A DNA stretch of 64,000 nt from contig NZ_JH947127.1 in the NCBI RefSeq assembly GCF_000302595.1, positions 700,126-764,125 of the forward strand, read 5' to 3'. Positions within the stretch are counted from its first letter, which is position 1. Every line of letters begins with the position of its first letter. Below, piece after piece: positions 18,876-28,556 of this stretch. Both the position numbers and the translations under genes were made by a program. Under the pieces are notes generated by a model. It ran no database searches. It saw only the letters and a program-made list of their open reading frames with translations, and had not been told where the DNA came from. The DNA comes from Pedobacter arcticus A12. GTDB taxonomy: Bacteria > Bacteroidota > Bacteroidia > Sphingobacteriales > Sphingobacteriaceae.

Positions 18876-18923
18876 AATTTATTATGTTAGCATAATAAAT
18901 TTACTATGCAAACATAGTAAATT
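18876..18923. promoter_or_regulatory. Two overlapping 26-bp palindromes upstream of the FadL-type porin
   Basis: Palindrome 1: AATTTATTATG (18876-18886), 4 bases, CATAATAAATT (18891-18901). Palindrome 2: AATTTACTATG (18898-18908), 4 bases, CATAGTAAATT (18913-18923). Both have perfect 11-bp arms, a 4-base centre and a 22-bp period. Such paired sites are typical of dimeric repressors (MarR- or TetR-like); no regulator gene is adjacent. They end 47 bases before the porin ATG. Confidence 0.7.
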
Positions 18924-18970
18924 CACCAAACCAATTATTAAACCAATTTAATCCATTAACAAAAAAATTT

Positions 18971-20191
18971 ATGATTAGAAAAATACTGTTGGGGGCTTGC
19001 CTAGCAATGCCTGCCACAATTTTAGCGCAAGGCTTTCAGGTAAATTTGCAAGGCCAAAAACAAATCGGAATGGCTGGTACTGGTGTAGGAACAGTAATGG
19101 ACGGTGCTTCCATATTTTTTAACCCAGGTGCTGTAAGCATGCTGAAAGAAAACCAAGTTAACCTCGGGGTAAGTCCGTTGTTTTTCAAATCGGCTTTTTT
19201 GCAATCGGGCTCTTCAACCGTAGAGAACAATAAAGACGAGATTGCACCACCTTTTGAAGCCTATGCAGTATGGGGTCCAAAATCTGGCAGATACAAATTG
19301 GGTATTGGTGCTTATACTCCGTTTGGAGGCTTGGTGAATTGGGGAGACGAATGGTCTGGCAAGTATTCGTTAATATCGCTTAGCTTAAAAGCGATCTACA
19401 TTCAACCAACAGTGAGTGTTAAAATCACAGACAACATTGGGCTTGGAGCTGGATTTGTTTATAACCATGGCGAAGTTAACTTGCAAAAAGCAGTTGCAAT
19501 TACGCAAGGCAACGGACAGGATAGCAGAGCAACTTTAAAAGGAACCGGTGAAGGCTATGGATGGAACGCAGGTATTTATTTCAAAACTTTATCAGGAGTT
19601 AGCATTGGTGTAACGCACAGATCAAAAGTAGTGACTAAACTAAATGATGGTGACGCTATATTTGACTTTCCAGCAAGCATTCCAGCAGCGAGTTTACCCA
19701 CCAAATTCACTTCGCAATTGCCTTTACCCGCAACAACAAGTTTAGGATTTGGATTTTATCCTTCTGCTAAAACAACTATTGCATTTGATGCGAGTTGGGT
19801 ACACTGGAGTGTTTACAAAGAATTAGCATTTGATTATAATGTAAACACAACCGTCCCCGACACTAAATCCCCAAGAAATTATGGCGATGGGGCTTCTCTG
19901 AAATTAGGCATCAACCAACAACAAACAGAAAAATTAGCTTTAAGGGCAGGAATTGGTTATGCTTTTACTCCCGTTAAAGACGGCTATGTAACGCCAGAAG
20001 CACCAGATGCCAATAGGTTTATATTGTCGGCTGGCTTAGGGTATGATATTTCAAAGAAATTTGTGATTGACCTTTCCTTCTTATACGAAGCTGTTAAAGA
20101 AAGGGAACAAACCAATTTAGAATCTAATTTATCTGGAACGTTTAAAACCCACGTTTATATCCCAGGAATTGGTGTATCATACAAGTTTTAA
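18971..20191 (+). CDS. OmpP1/FadL/TodX-family outer-membrane protein
   Basis: A 406-residue protein with signal peptide MIRKILLGACLAMPATILA, then QGFQVNLQGQKQIGMAGTGVGTVMDGASIFFNPG, the N-terminal hatch region of the FadL family. The rest is alternating amphipathic beta strands ending in aromatic YKF, as in a 14-strand barrel. The family takes up long-chain fatty acids or hydrophobic compounds; the substrate here is unknown. A lipoprotein follows after 21 bases on the same strand and is probably cotranscribed. Two tandem palindromes upstream suggest it is repressed until an inducer is present. Confidence 0.88.
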   Translation: MIRKILLGACLAMPATILAQGFQVNLQGQKQIGMAGTGVGTVMDGASIFFNPGAVSMLKENQVNLGVSPLFFKSAFLQSGSSTVENNKDEIAPPFEAYAVWGPKSGRYKLGIGAYTPFGGLVNWGDEWSGKYSLISLSLKAIYIQPTVSVKITDNIGLGAGFVYNHGEVNLQKAVAITQGNGQDSRATLKGTGEGYGWNAGIYFKTLSGVSIGVTHRSKVVTKLNDGDAIFDFPASIPAASLPTKFTSQLPLPATTSLGFGFYPSAKTTIAFDASWVHWSVYKELAFDYNVNTTVPDTKSPRNYGDGASLKLGINQQQTEKLALRAGIGYAFTPVKDGYVTPEAPDANRFILSAGLGYDISKKFVIDLSFLYEAVKEREQTNLESNLSGTFKTHVYIPGIGVSYKF

Positions 20192-20212
20192 TTATAATTT
20201 AGAACATACAAC

Positions 20213-21544
20213 ATGAAAAAATATAACAATTTAAAATTGGTGCTTGCTGGGTTAATCTTAATCACAGCAGCTTGTAAAACAGAAATTGATGTACCAGCAG
20301 CTAGCAAGGGGAGTGCAGATTTCTCAAAATATATCGCAGTTGGAAATTCTTTAACCGCGGGATATGCTGACAATGGTCTTTATCTAGAAGGTCAACTGAA
20401 TTCGTACCCAAGCATTATTGCTAAACAAATGAAGAGCGTAGGTGGTGGAGATTTCAAACAACCTTTATTTACAGAAGCGCAAAGCGATGGTTCGGGATAT
20501 TTAAAATTTGCAGGATTTAATGCTGATGGGACTCCTAATATTGTACCTGTCAAAGATAAACTAGCAGTAAGAGGCGAGTATGACGCTGGAGCATTTGGAA
20601 AAGTAACACTATACACAAAGTTTGCCGGCGACAATAACAACTTCGGTGTACCAGGTATCAAGCTTCAACAGATTACTTTTGCACCTTACGGAAATTTAAA
20701 TGGATATTTTGAACGTTTATTACCAGGGAATGCGGGAACAAACAATACTACTTATTTGGATTTTGTGACAGCCAAACCTTTTACTTTTTTTACCAGTTGG
20801 TTGGGCAACAATGATGCTTTAGGTTATGCAACTTCTGGCGGTGTTGGCGACGTTTTAACACCGAAAGACCAATTTCTAGGTTTGTATAATGCACTTATAG
20901 CAAAATTAACAGCTAATGGCGCTAAAGGTGCGATAGCTACCATTCCTGATGTTTCTTCTATCCCGTTTTTAACTACAGTTACAGTTAAAGCGCTGTTGGA
21001 TGGAGCAAAAAAACTAAATCCGGCTTTTCAAGCGGTTTATATTCAAACTGCAGCGGGTAATAGAATTGCTACAGATGAAGATTTAATTACTCTATCATTT
21101 AACTCTACTGGTCTATTTGGCAAGCCAAATGGAAGTATGCAATATTATGGTTTACATCCAAGTAACCCTATACAGTCTCAATATGTTCTGGATAAAACAG
21201 AAGTAGCAACGGCAAGAGATTATGTAAATAGCTATAATGCGACGATTAAGTCTATTGCTACCGCAAAAAAATTGGCCATTTTTGATGCTTATTCATTTTT
21301 GAATACGCTAAATGTTAAACATGTAAGTGAAAATGGCCAACCTTATACCGGAGTATTTATAAATGGAATTAATGTTAGTTCTTCTTTCATAACGGGAAAT
21401 GCTTTCTCTTTAGATGGAGTTCATTTAACACCTAAAGGCTATGCAATAGTGGCTAATGAGTTCATTAAAGCAATCAACGCTCAATATGGTTCAACTATTC
21501 CTCAAGCTAATCTATCTGATTACAGATCAGTAAAATTCCCTTAA
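20213..21544 (+). CDS. SGNH/GDSL-type lipoprotein hydrolase
   Basis: A 443-residue protein with lipobox LITAAC (Cys21), so it should be anchored to the outer membrane. The first block reads YIAVGNSLTAGYADNGLY, a GDSL box with Asn in place of Asp before Ser. The last block LDGVHLTPKGYAIVANEF holds the Asp-x-x-His of the catalytic triad. The centre has SWLGNNDALGYA, the GxND block. An esterase or lipase is likely, and its pairing with a FadL-type porin fits release and import of fatty acids (inference). A strong bidirectional terminator follows. Confidence 0.85.
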   Translation: MKKYNNLKLVLAGLILITAACKTEIDVPAASKGSADFSKYIAVGNSLTAGYADNGLYLEGQLNSYPSIIAKQMKSVGGGDFKQPLFTEAQSDGSGYLKFAGFNADGTPNIVPVKDKLAVRGEYDAGAFGKVTLYTKFAGDNNNFGVPGIKLQQITFAPYGNLNGYFERLLPGNAGTNNTTYLDFVTAKPFTFFTSWLGNNDALGYATSGGVGDVLTPKDQFLGLYNALIAKLTANGAKGAIATIPDVSSIPFLTTVTVKALLDGAKKLNPAFQAVYIQTAAGNRIATDEDLITLSFNSTGLFGKPNGSMQYYGLHPSNPIQSQYVLDKTEVATARDYVNSYNATIKSIATAKKLAIFDAYSFLNTLNVKHVSENGQPYTGVFINGINVSSSFITGNAFSLDGVHLTPKGYAIVANEFIKAINAQYGSTIPQANLSDYRSVKFP

Positions 21545-21561
21545 CAAGTTTTTCACCGCAT

Positions 21562-21598
21562 AAAAAAAGCTCCTCAGAATATCCTGAGGAGCTTTTTT
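21562..21598. terminator. Bidirectional intrinsic terminator
   Basis: AAAAAAGCTCCTCAG (21563-21577) pairs with CTGAGGAGCTTTTTT (21584-21598) around a 6-nt loop. It serves both the lipoprotein gene (plus) and gnd (minus), which converge here. Confidence 0.9.
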
Positions 21599-21619
21599 GC
21601 TATATGAATTTACGATTTG

Positions 21620-23074
21620 TTAAACTTCGTAAGTTGTAGAAGAAGTATCTCCACCTCTGCCAGTCCAGTTAGTATGGAAAAACTGACCTCTTGGCTTGTC
21701 TATTCTCTCGTAAGTATGTGCTCCAAAATAATCACGTTGCGCTTGCAATAAGTTTGCCGGTAAACGCTCTGTTCTGTAGCCATCGTAGAAATTTAAACCT
21801 GCGCTTAAGCAAGGAACAGGAACACCGTCCATTACTGCTGCTGCAATTACTCTTCTTAATCCAGCTTGGTGTTGCGTTACTTTTCCAGCGAAGAAAGGAT
21901 CTAACAATAAGTTAGCTAAATCAGGATTGTTATCATAAGCTTCTTTGATGTTGCCTAAGAATCTAGAACGGATAATACATCCACCTCTCCACATTAAAGC
22001 AATACCTCCGTAGTTCAGACTCCATTTAAATTCAGCAGCCGCTGCTTTCATTAATTGGTACCCTTGAGCGTACGAAATAACTTTAGCTGCATATAATGCA
22101 TCTCTCAAATCATCCAACATCGCCTTTTTATCTCCAGAAAAAGCTGGCTTAGGTCCTGTTAAAATTTTTGAAGCTGCTACTCGTTCGTCTTTTAAAGCAG
22201 ATAAGCATCTTGAAAACACGGATTCCGTGATCAAAGTCAATGGAACACCTAAATCTAACGCTACAGTACCAGTCCATTTACCGGTTCCTTTTTGCATTGC
22301 AGTATCCAAAATTTTATCAACCAATGGTTGTCCGTCTGTATCTTTAAAAGCAAGGATATCACGGGTAATCTCTACCAAATAACTATCTAGCTCACCTTCG
22401 TTCCATTCTTTAAACACTTCATGCATTTCATCAGCAGACATGCCTAAAACGTCTTTCATAATCTGATAAACCTCATTGATCAACTGCATATCACCGTATT
22501 CGATACCATTGTGGATCATTTTAACAAAATGACCAGCACCGCCTTCGCCTACCCAGTCGCAACATGGTGTTCCATCATCAACTTTAGCCGCAATTCCTTG
22601 AAAAATTGGTTTTACTGCTGGCCATGCTTCTGGGGAACCGCCTGGCATAATAGATGGACCTAATAAAGCGCCTTCTTCGCCACCAGAAACTCCAGCACCA
22701 ATAAACAAAAGACCTTTACTTTCCACATATTTTACTCTGCGCTCAGTATCGGGGAAATGCGAATTTCCTCCATCGATAATGATATCGCCTGGAGCCAATA
22801 AAGGAATTAATAAATCTATAAAAGTATCAACCGGCTGACCAGCTTTTACCATCAACATTACTTTACGCGGACTTTTTAAAGAGGAAACAAAATCTTCTAT
22901 AGTATGCGCACCATAGATATTTTTACCTTTTGCTCTGCCTTCAACAAAGTTTTCAACTTTATCAACTGTACGGTTAAATGCACTTACATGAAAACCTTTG
23001 CTTTCCATGTTAAGGATTAAGTTCTCGCCCATCACGGCGATTCCAATCACGCCAATATCAGATACTTCTTTCAT
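21620..23074 (-). CDS. gndA: 6-phosphogluconate dehydrogenase, decarboxylating
   Basis: Oxidative pentose phosphate enzyme making ribulose 5-phosphate and NADPH, 484 residues, the long form of the family. The dinucleotide site IGVIGIAVMGENLILNMESKG starts at residue ~7, IDGGNSHFPDTERR binds substrate, and GAGHFVKMIHNGIEYGDMQL holds the catalytic lysine. It stands alone between a convergent terminator and a 390-bp gap; zwf and pgl are not next to it. Confidence 0.95.
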   Translation of the reverse strand: MKEVSDIGVIGIAVMGENLILNMESKGFHVSAFNRTVDKVENFVEGRAKGKNIYGAHTIEDFVSSLKSPRKVMLMVKAGQPVDTFIDLLIPLLAPGDIIIDGGNSHFPDTERRVKYVESKGLLFIGAGVSGGEEGALLGPSIMPGGSPEAWPAVKPIFQGIAAKVDDGTPCCDWVGEGGAGHFVKMIHNGIEYGDMQLINEVYQIMKDVLGMSADEMHEVFKEWNEGELDSYLVEITRDILAFKDTDGQPLVDKILDTAMQKGTGKWTGTVALDLGVPLTLITESVFSRCLSALKDERVAASKILTGPKPAFSGDKKAMLDDLRDALYAAKVISYAQGYQLMKAAAAEFKWSLNYGGIALMWRGGCIIRSRFLGNIKEAYDNNPDLANLLLDPFFAGKVTQHQAGLRRVIAAAVMDGVPVPCLSAGLNFYDGYRTERLPANLLQAQRDYFGAHTYERIDKPRGQFFHTNWTGRGGDTSSTTYEV

Positions 23075-23403
23075 TATTTAAGGAATTTAAAATTTATTTG
23101 TCTGGAGAAAAAAATTGCTTGTTCAATTACCAAACTGTGTACTTTATTTTATGGAATCAAATCTAAGGATACATTCTTTAAAAGAGAGAAAAACGTCCAA
23201 TTAATTTACTCAACGCATTGCGAAGTACGAAAATGCGTCTTCGGATTTATAAATCAAGGACAAGCGGTATTTCTGTCATTTACAATAAGCTATGTCAATA
23301 GAAACAGAAAAAACCTTTAATAAACAAAGCTAAGCAGGTATGGCTAGAGTGTTCTTAGGATTGACCGATTACGTGTTAAAACGCACAAAACTTAATAATT
23401 AAA
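23075..23403. other. Gap upstream of gndA without recognised genes
   Basis: About 330 bases of AT-rich sequence. The longest ATG-started frame seen by eye is 17 codons at 23151 and is not convincing. It should hold the gndA promoter, but no good TAnnTTTG match was found. Confidence 0.4.
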
Positions 23404-23446
23404 AAGGCTTAAACCTTAATACTAAACGTAAAAAAGCTTAAGCCTC
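23404..23446 (-). terminator. Terminator after the Ohr gene
   Basis: AGGCTTAA (23405-23412) pairs with TTAAGCCT (23438-23445) across a 25-nt loop, with a five-T run on the minus strand. Weaker than the others in this window because of the loop. Confidence 0.5.
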
Positions 23447-23465
23447 TAGTAACAATCGTTCTCTA

Positions 23466-23879
23466 TTAAACAGCCTTAATCACTGTTTCAATATTTCCAC
23501 GAGTGGCTTTTGAATACGGACAACCCTTGTGGGCGGCATCAGCCAATTTTTGAGTTTTTTCTAAATCTAAACCTGGAATGTGCACATGAATCTCTGCAGA
23601 CAATTGGTAAGATGTTTCACCTTCTTGATTAAAGCTTACATGGACTTCTGCTGTAGCATCACTCACATCTACACCGTCGCGTTTCCCTACAGAACCTAGT
23701 GCGCCTAAATAACAGCTTCCCCAAGCACCGGCAAATAACAATTCGGGGTTTGCGTAACCGTCTTCGCCACCCATAGCCTGTGGAGCTTTCAATTGCATAT
23801 TAATAACACCATCCGCAGAGTTTATATGCCCATCTCTACCTCCTTTTGCAGTTACTACTGCAGTATATAACTTTTTCAT
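23466..23879 (-). CDS. Organic hydroperoxide resistance protein (OsmC/Ohr family)
   Basis: A 137-residue thiol peroxidase of the Ohr subgroup. The redox cysteines are C56 in FAGAWGSCYLGAL and C120 in HKGCPYSKATRGN, and the activating arginine is R15 in GGRDG, matching the known Ohr catalytic set. It reduces organic and fatty-acid peroxides in the cytoplasm. It follows the DUF892 gene, separated by a terminator, so both stress genes may be transcribed separately. Confidence 0.9.
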   Translation of the reverse strand: MKKLYTAVVTAKGGRDGHINSADGVINMQLKAPQAMGGEDGYANPELLFAGAWGSCYLGALGSVGKRDGVDVSDATAEVHVSFNQEGETSYQLSAEIHVHIPGLDLEKTQKLADAAHKGCPYSKATRGNIETVIKAV

Positions 23880-23897
23880 TTTATAATGATTTAATAA

Positions 23898-23926
23898 TAA
23901 AAAGCCGACTTCACCTTGAAGTCGGC
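23898..23926 (-). terminator. Terminator after the DUF892 gene
   Basis: GCCGACTTC (23904-23912) pairs with GAAGTCGGC (23918-23926) around a 5-nt loop, followed on the minus strand by TTTTTATTATT. Confidence 0.85.
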
Positions 23927-23952
23927 CCTGAAAATTTCATAGGTAGATGAAA

Positions 23953-24486
23953 TTATTCTTCGGATGCTTCTTCGTTTACAAACGATTCCGCAATTTTAGT
24001 TAAAGCAACGTCGGTTGTTTTTTCGTTTTCTAAAGTTTTAGAAAGCAAATCGTACACATCATTGTGGCCCATTGTTTTTGCAAACACACGCAATGTTCCG
24101 TAAGTCGCAATTTCGTAATGCTCCACTTTTTGTGCTGCCAAAATTAAGCCGGCATCTCTTACCATTGTCCCTTTATCGGTATCACTAATAATTTCATCTG
24201 CCTCGGCAAGCAAACCTGCCATAGCGTCGCACTTCTTTCCAGAGGCTTTTTCACCCAGGATCTCGAATACCTTTTCTAAAGTCTCGACATGTTTCTCGGT
24301 TTCACTCAAATGTTTATCAAACGCTTTTGCCAGTTCTTTACTTGTTGAAGCTTTCTTCATTTTAGGAAGCGCTTTTACCAAATGGCTCTCGGCCCAGTAA
24401 ATATCTTTTAACTCGTCGATAAAAAATTCATGAAACTCTGAATTTTTCATTTCTTTAGATACTTCTGATTTCTTTGCTGTTGTCAT
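23953..24486 (-). CDS. DUF892 (YciE/YciF-like) ferritin-like protein
   Basis: A 177-residue four-helix protein. FHEFFIDELKDIYWAESHLVKALPKM, HLSETEKHVETLEKVFE and AQKVEHYEIATYGTL carry the Glu/His pairs of the ferritin-like di-iron site. The ~20-residue N-terminal extension is rich in Lys, Glu and Ser. The family is induced by stress in many bacteria; the biochemical role is not settled. The next gene downstream is an Ohr peroxidase, which fits an oxidative-stress setting. Confidence 0.88.
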   Translation of the reverse strand: MTTAKKSEVSKEMKNSEFHEFFIDELKDIYWAESHLVKALPKMKKASTSKELAKAFDKHLSETEKHVETLEKVFEILGEKASGKKCDAMAGLLAEADEIISDTDKGTMVRDAGLILAAQKVEHYEIATYGTLRVFAKTMGHNDVYDLLSKTLENEKTTDVALTKIAESFVNEEASEE

Positions 24487-24777
24487 GATGTTTTATTTTA
24501 GATATATGATGCTTACAGAAAAACAACTAAAATGCCAAAAGCAATCAGCCTCGTTAAACGCGAAATGTTTTAACATCATGATAAAAATTTAAGCAAAAAC
24601 CTAAATAATCGCTAAATATTAACTTCAAGTTTTTAAACACTAATGAAGATTTGTAGCTTAAATAAGTCAACCCATAGATTTTACGGACTTAAGATCTTTG
24701 TGAAAAATTGTTAAATATGGGAATGATGCTTATATTAAGATAAGGTTTATTATTTTCGCAACATAATTATCGTTTTT

Positions 24778-25656
24778 ATGGAAGAATTTGAAGACAGCCG
24801 AGCATCTAAAAAAACCAAGACTATTTATGTATCTACTGTTGTAAGTATATCTTTAGTGTTATTAATGGTTGGTTTGCTTGGGCTTATCATTGTTCATGGA
24901 AGAAAGCTATCTAACTACGTTAAAGAAAACATTGTTTTAAATGTGATTATTAACGAAGGCACCAAAGAGGTTGATATTCTGCAATTGCAGAAACAGGTTG
25001 AAAAAAACAATTACGTAAAATCTACGCAGTACATCAGTAAAGAAATTGCAGCTCGTAACTTAACCAAAGATTTAGGCGAAGATTTTATTAAGTTTTTGGG
25101 TTACAACCCCCTTCTTTCTTCTATAGATGTTTACATGAAGGCCGATTACGCCAATAACGAGAGTATTGAGATGTTGAGCAAAGATCTGCGTAAAAACCCA
25201 ATGATTAACGAAGTGCGCTACCAAAAATCATTGGTAGATATGATCAATCAAAACATTAAAACCATTTCTATTGTAATTTTAGGCTTTGGTTTTGTTCTTT
25301 TAATTATTGCTGTTGGTTTAATAAATAACACCATCCGTTTAGCCATTTATTCTCAACGTTTCTTGATCAAAAGCATGCAACTGGTTGGTGCAACCAGAGG
25401 CTTTATACGTAAGCCTTTTATCAATTACGGTATTTTACATGGCTTTATAGCCGGATTAATCGCCGTAATTTTATTGGTACTTACTTTATACTTCGCACAG
25501 CAACAAATCCCAGAATTAGTTATTTTAACTAACTATTACGAATTCGGTTTGGTATTTTTAGGCGTAATTGGCGTTGGTATTTTAATCTCGGGCTTAAGCA
25601 CCTATTTTGCAGTAACCAAGTATTTAAAACTTAAAGTTTACGATTTATACAGATAA
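24778..25656 (+). CDS. ftsX: Cell-division ABC permease FtsX
   Basis: A 292-residue membrane protein with one segment near residues 20-45, an extracytoplasmic domain (about 50-165) and three C-terminal segments, the FtsX layout. It links the septal ring to cell-wall hydrolases with FtsE, whose gene is not adjacent. It opens a tight run: DUF3098 starts 4 bases after it, then uppP, truB and ribF follow. TATTTTCG 25 bases before the ATG may be its -7 element. Confidence 0.9.
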   Translation: MEEFEDSRASKKTKTIYVSTVVSISLVLLMVGLLGLIIVHGRKLSNYVKENIVLNVIINEGTKEVDILQLQKQVEKNNYVKSTQYISKEIAARNLTKDLGEDFIKFLGYNPLLSSIDVYMKADYANNESIEMLSKDLRKNPMINEVRYQKSLVDMINQNIKTISIVILGFGFVLLIIAVGLINNTIRLAIYSQRFLIKSMQLVGATRGFIRKPFINYGILHGFIAGLIAVILLVLTLYFAQQQIPELVILTNYYEFGLVFLGVIGVGILISGLSTYFAVTKYLKLKVYDLYR

Positions 25657-25660
25657 AATC

Positions 25661-25891
25661 ATGGCTCAAAAACCAAATACAACAGATCACAACGCAGCGC
25701 ACTTTGTTTTTGAAAAACAAAACTACATTTTAATGATTGCCAGTATTGTGGTAGTTATTATTGGTTTTATATTGATGAGTGGCACCACTGACATTTACAG
25801 TTTCACTAAAATAGTATTGGCGCCTATTGTAGTAATTGGCGGTTTTATACTTGGCTTTTTCGCCATTCTAAAGAAAAGATCTAAAAACTAA
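25661..25891 (+). CDS. DUF3098 small membrane protein
   Basis: A 76-residue protein with two transmembrane segments (about 25-42 and 48-66) and a Lys/Arg-rich C-terminus. HFVFEKQNYILMIASIVVVIIGFILMSG matches the DUF3098 family, which regularly lies between ftsX and uppP in this phylum. Its role is not known; its place suggests envelope or division work. Its stop abuts the uppP ATG. Confidence 0.88.
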   Translation: MAQKPNTTDHNAAHFVFEKQNYILMIASIVVVIIGFILMSGTTDIYSFTKIVLAPIVVIGGFILGFFAILKKRSKN

Positions 25892-26686
25892 ATGAATATT
25901 TTCGAAGTAATTGTATTGGCCATTATTGAAGGCCTTACAGAATTTTTACCGGTTTCTTCTACCGGCCATATGATTATTGCTTCGTCTCTAATGGGCATAC
26001 AGTCAGATAACTTTGTGAAACTTTTCACAGTTGCTATTCAGCTGGGCACTATATTATCTGTTGTAGTATTATATTTTAAAAGATTTTTTAGAACGTTTGA
26101 ATTCTACTTTAAATTGTTGGTGGCTTTTATACCAGCAGTTATTTTCGGTTTGCTTTTTAGCGATAAAATTGACGAACTTTTAGAAAGCCCAATGACGGTT
26201 GCCGTTTCTCTTTTAATAGGTGGAATAATTCTGCTTTTTGTAGATAAATGGTTTAAAGATGCAAATGTTGATGATGCAGATCAGATAAGCTATCCAACAG
26301 CATTAAAAATTGGTGTTTTCCAGTGTTTGGCGATGATACCTGGTGTTTCACGTTCTGGCGCTTCCATTGTTGGCGGTATGACTCAAAAGTTAACACGTAA
26401 AGCAGCTGCAGAATTCTCATTCTTTTTAGCAGTACCTACCATGTTTGCAGCAACTGCGAAAAAGCTGTTCGATTTTTATAAAGACGGACACACCATTACC
26501 TCGCAAGAACTCAATCTACTTTTAATTGGAAATGTAATTGGCTTTATAGTGGCTTTAATTGCTATAAAAAGCTTTATCGGCTTTTTAACAAAACATGGTT
26601 TCCGTGTGTTTGGCATTTACCGTATCGTTGTTGGTGCCATTATTATTGTATTGATTTTAAGCGGACATAGCTTAAAAGTGATTTAA
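25892..26686 (+). CDS. uppP: Undecaprenyl-diphosphatase
   Basis: Integral membrane phosphatase (BacA family, 264 residues) that recycles the lipid carrier for peptidoglycan. The two active-site blocks are visible: [17 protein letters not shown] (residues ~13-29) and [14 protein letters not shown] (about 150-163). Around eight hydrophobic segments follow the family plan. Translation is probably coupled to DUF3098 (TAAATG). Confidence 0.95.
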   Translation: MNIFEVIVLAIIEGLTEFLPVSSTGHMIIASSLMGIQSDNFVKLFTVAIQLGTILSVVVLYFKRFFRTFEFYFKLLVAFIPAVIFGLLFSDKIDELLESPMTVAVSLLIGGIILLFVDKWFKDANVDDADQISYPTALKIGVFQCLAMIPGVSRSGASIVGGMTQKLTRKAAAEFSFFLAVPTMFAATAKKLFDFYKDGHTITSQELNLLLIGNVIGFIVALIAIKSFIGFLTKHGFRVFGIYRIVVGAIIIVLILSGHSLKVI

Positions 26687-26688
26687 GC

Positions 26689-27417
26689 ATGAGCGAAGAA
26701 AATCCAAAAAAAATATTCCCGAAATTCAACTTTACACAAGGCGAGGTTCTACTATTAAACAAACCATACCAATGGACCTCTTTTGATGTGGTTGGCAAAT
26801 TGCGGAACTCTTTTAAACCTTTAAAGTTAAAAGTAGGTCATGCTGGTACGCTAGACCCTTTAGCAACGGGACTTTTAATTATTTGCACAGGTAAACTCAC
26901 CAAACAGATTGACACCTTTCAGGCAGAAGAAAAAGAATATACCGGTACTTTTACAATGGGAGCAACCACTCCTTCTTATGATTTAGAAACAGAAATTGAT
27001 CAAACCTTTGACATTTCTAATATTACCGATGAATTAATTTTAGCTAACTGCAAACATTTTATTGGCGATTTAGATCAATACCCACCGGCACACTCGGCAA
27101 TAAAAGTTGACGGCGAACGCTTATATTTAAAAGCAAGACGTGGTGAAGAAGTAACACTAAAAACCAGGAAAGTAAGTATCAGCGAATTTGAAATTACTAG
27201 AATTGAATTGCCAGAAGTAGATTTCAGGGTAGTTTGCAGTAAAGGAACTTATATACGCTCATTAGCAAAAGACTTTGGGGAGAAACTGGGAAACGGTGCC
27301 CATTTGTCAAAATTAAGAAGAACCAGAAGTGGTAATTTTAAAGTTGAAGATGCTTTTGAAATTATGGAATTGGTAAATCATGTGCGGGAGATTAAGGTAC
27401 AGGATAATTTTGAATGA
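26689..27417 (+). CDS. truB: tRNA pseudouridine-55 synthase
   Basis: A 242-residue enzyme that makes pseudouridine 55 in the T loop of tRNAs. The catalytic aspartate is in GHAGTLDPLATGLLI (about residues 52-66). YPPAHSAIKVDGERLY and KGTYIRSLAKDFGEKLG are family motifs. The C-terminal PUA domain of the ~310-residue E. coli enzyme is missing, as is usual in this phylum. It begins 2 bases after uppP. Confidence 0.95.
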   Translation: MSEENPKKIFPKFNFTQGEVLLLNKPYQWTSFDVVGKLRNSFKPLKLKVGHAGTLDPLATGLLIICTGKLTKQIDTFQAEEKEYTGTFTMGATTPSYDLETEIDQTFDISNITDELILANCKHFIGDLDQYPPAHSAIKVDGERLYLKARRGEEVTLKTRKVSISEFEITRIELPEVDFRVVCSKGTYIRSLAKDFGEKLGNGAHLSKLRRTRSGNFKVEDAFEIMELVNHVREIKVQDNFE

Positions 27418-27521
27418 GTGAAGGGTTGAATGATAGCATAAATGAATAGTAGAAAAAAATCTATCATTGATCTTTGTTCTTTACACCTTAATTCCTAATC
27501 CCTTTCTGCAAAAAACAAAAA

Positions 27522-28532
27522 ATGCAAATCTACCATCATATCACCGATTTTAAGTGCTTAAAAAACGCAGTGGTTACCATTGGTACTTTTGACGGTGTGC
27601 ATTTAGGGCATCAGCAAATTATCAAAGAACTTATTCAGCAAGCAAAGCAAAATGGTGGCGAGTCTGTTATTTTAACATTTTTTCCGCATCCTCGGATGAT
27701 TTTAAATCCCGAAAATCATGCGTTAAGAATGATTAACACCATGGCAGAAAAAGCAAATATTTTGCACCAATTGGGGGTCGACCATTTAATTATCACTCCG
27801 TTTACACGCGATTTCTCCAATCTCAGCGCCGAAGCTTATATTAAAGAGGTTTTAATTGAGCAGATTGGCATGAAACAAATGGTAATCGGTTACGATCATC
27901 GTTTCGGGAAAGATAGATGTGGTGGTTTAACGGAATTAAAGCAATTTTCAACAATTTACGATTATAGCGTAACCGAAATTGCCGAAGAAGATGTTAGAGA
28001 TATTGCTGTATCGTCTACACGGATTAGAACTGCTTTAAGTTTGGGCGATGTGGATACCGCAAACCAGTTAATGGGACATCCATTTACCCTATCAGGAAAG
28101 GTAATTAAAGGTGATCAAATTGGCAGAACTTTGGGCTACCCTACGGCAAACCTTTTTATCGAAGAAAGTTATAAAATCATTCCTTCAGATGGGATTTATG
28201 CGGTTACCGTTGAAATTTTAGAATCGAAAAATAAAAACCAAGAACTTTATAATCCCTACCAACCTAGTGGTTTAGAAACCGCTGAAAGTAAATCAAACGT
28301 TTATAGAGGTATGGCATACATCGGTCACCGCCCAACTATTAACGGAATGAGCCAGAACATTGAAGTCAATATTTTCGATTTTAGTGGAGACATTTATCAC
28401 CAGAACTTAAAAATGAAATTCCTTCATTTTATCCGTCACGATGTAAAGTTTGAAGGTTTAGAAAAACTAACGGAACAGCTTGGGAAAGATAAGGTTGCTA
28501 CTTTGAAATACTTCGAAAACACAGCACTTTAA
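27522..28532 (+). CDS. ribF: Bifunctional riboflavin kinase / FAD synthetase
   Basis: A 336-residue enzyme. The N-terminal nucleotidyltransferase domain has GTFDGVHLGHQQII (about 22-35) and the C-terminal kinase domain has GRTLGYPTANLF (about 203-214). An insertion rich in Asn, Lys and Pro separates the latter from GMAYIGHRPTING, making the kinase domain longer than average. It makes FMN and FAD; the lumazine synthase gene ribH lies 3 kb away on the other strand. It is separated from truB by 104 bases. Confidence 0.94.
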   Translation: MQIYHHITDFKCLKNAVVTIGTFDGVHLGHQQIIKELIQQAKQNGGESVILTFFPHPRMILNPENHALRMINTMAEKANILHQLGVDHLIITPFTRDFSNLSAEAYIKEVLIEQIGMKQMVIGYDHRFGKDRCGGLTELKQFSTIYDYSVTEIAEEDVRDIAVSSTRIRTALSLGDVDTANQLMGHPFTLSGKVIKGDQIGRTLGYPTANLFIEESYKIIPSDGIYAVTVEILESKNKNQELYNPYQPSGLETAESKSNVYRGMAYIGHRPTINGMSQNIEVNIFDFSGDIYHQNLKMKFLHFIRHDVKFEGLEKLTEQLGKDKVATLKYFENTAL

Positions 28533-28556
28533 ATTTTATCCTTATCTTAGTTATTG

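Noticed and set aside
24487-24777. TCATGATGTT / AACATCATGA inverted words around 24484 and 24575
   Set aside because: The arms are about 80 bases apart, short and AT-rich; not enough to call an operator or element.
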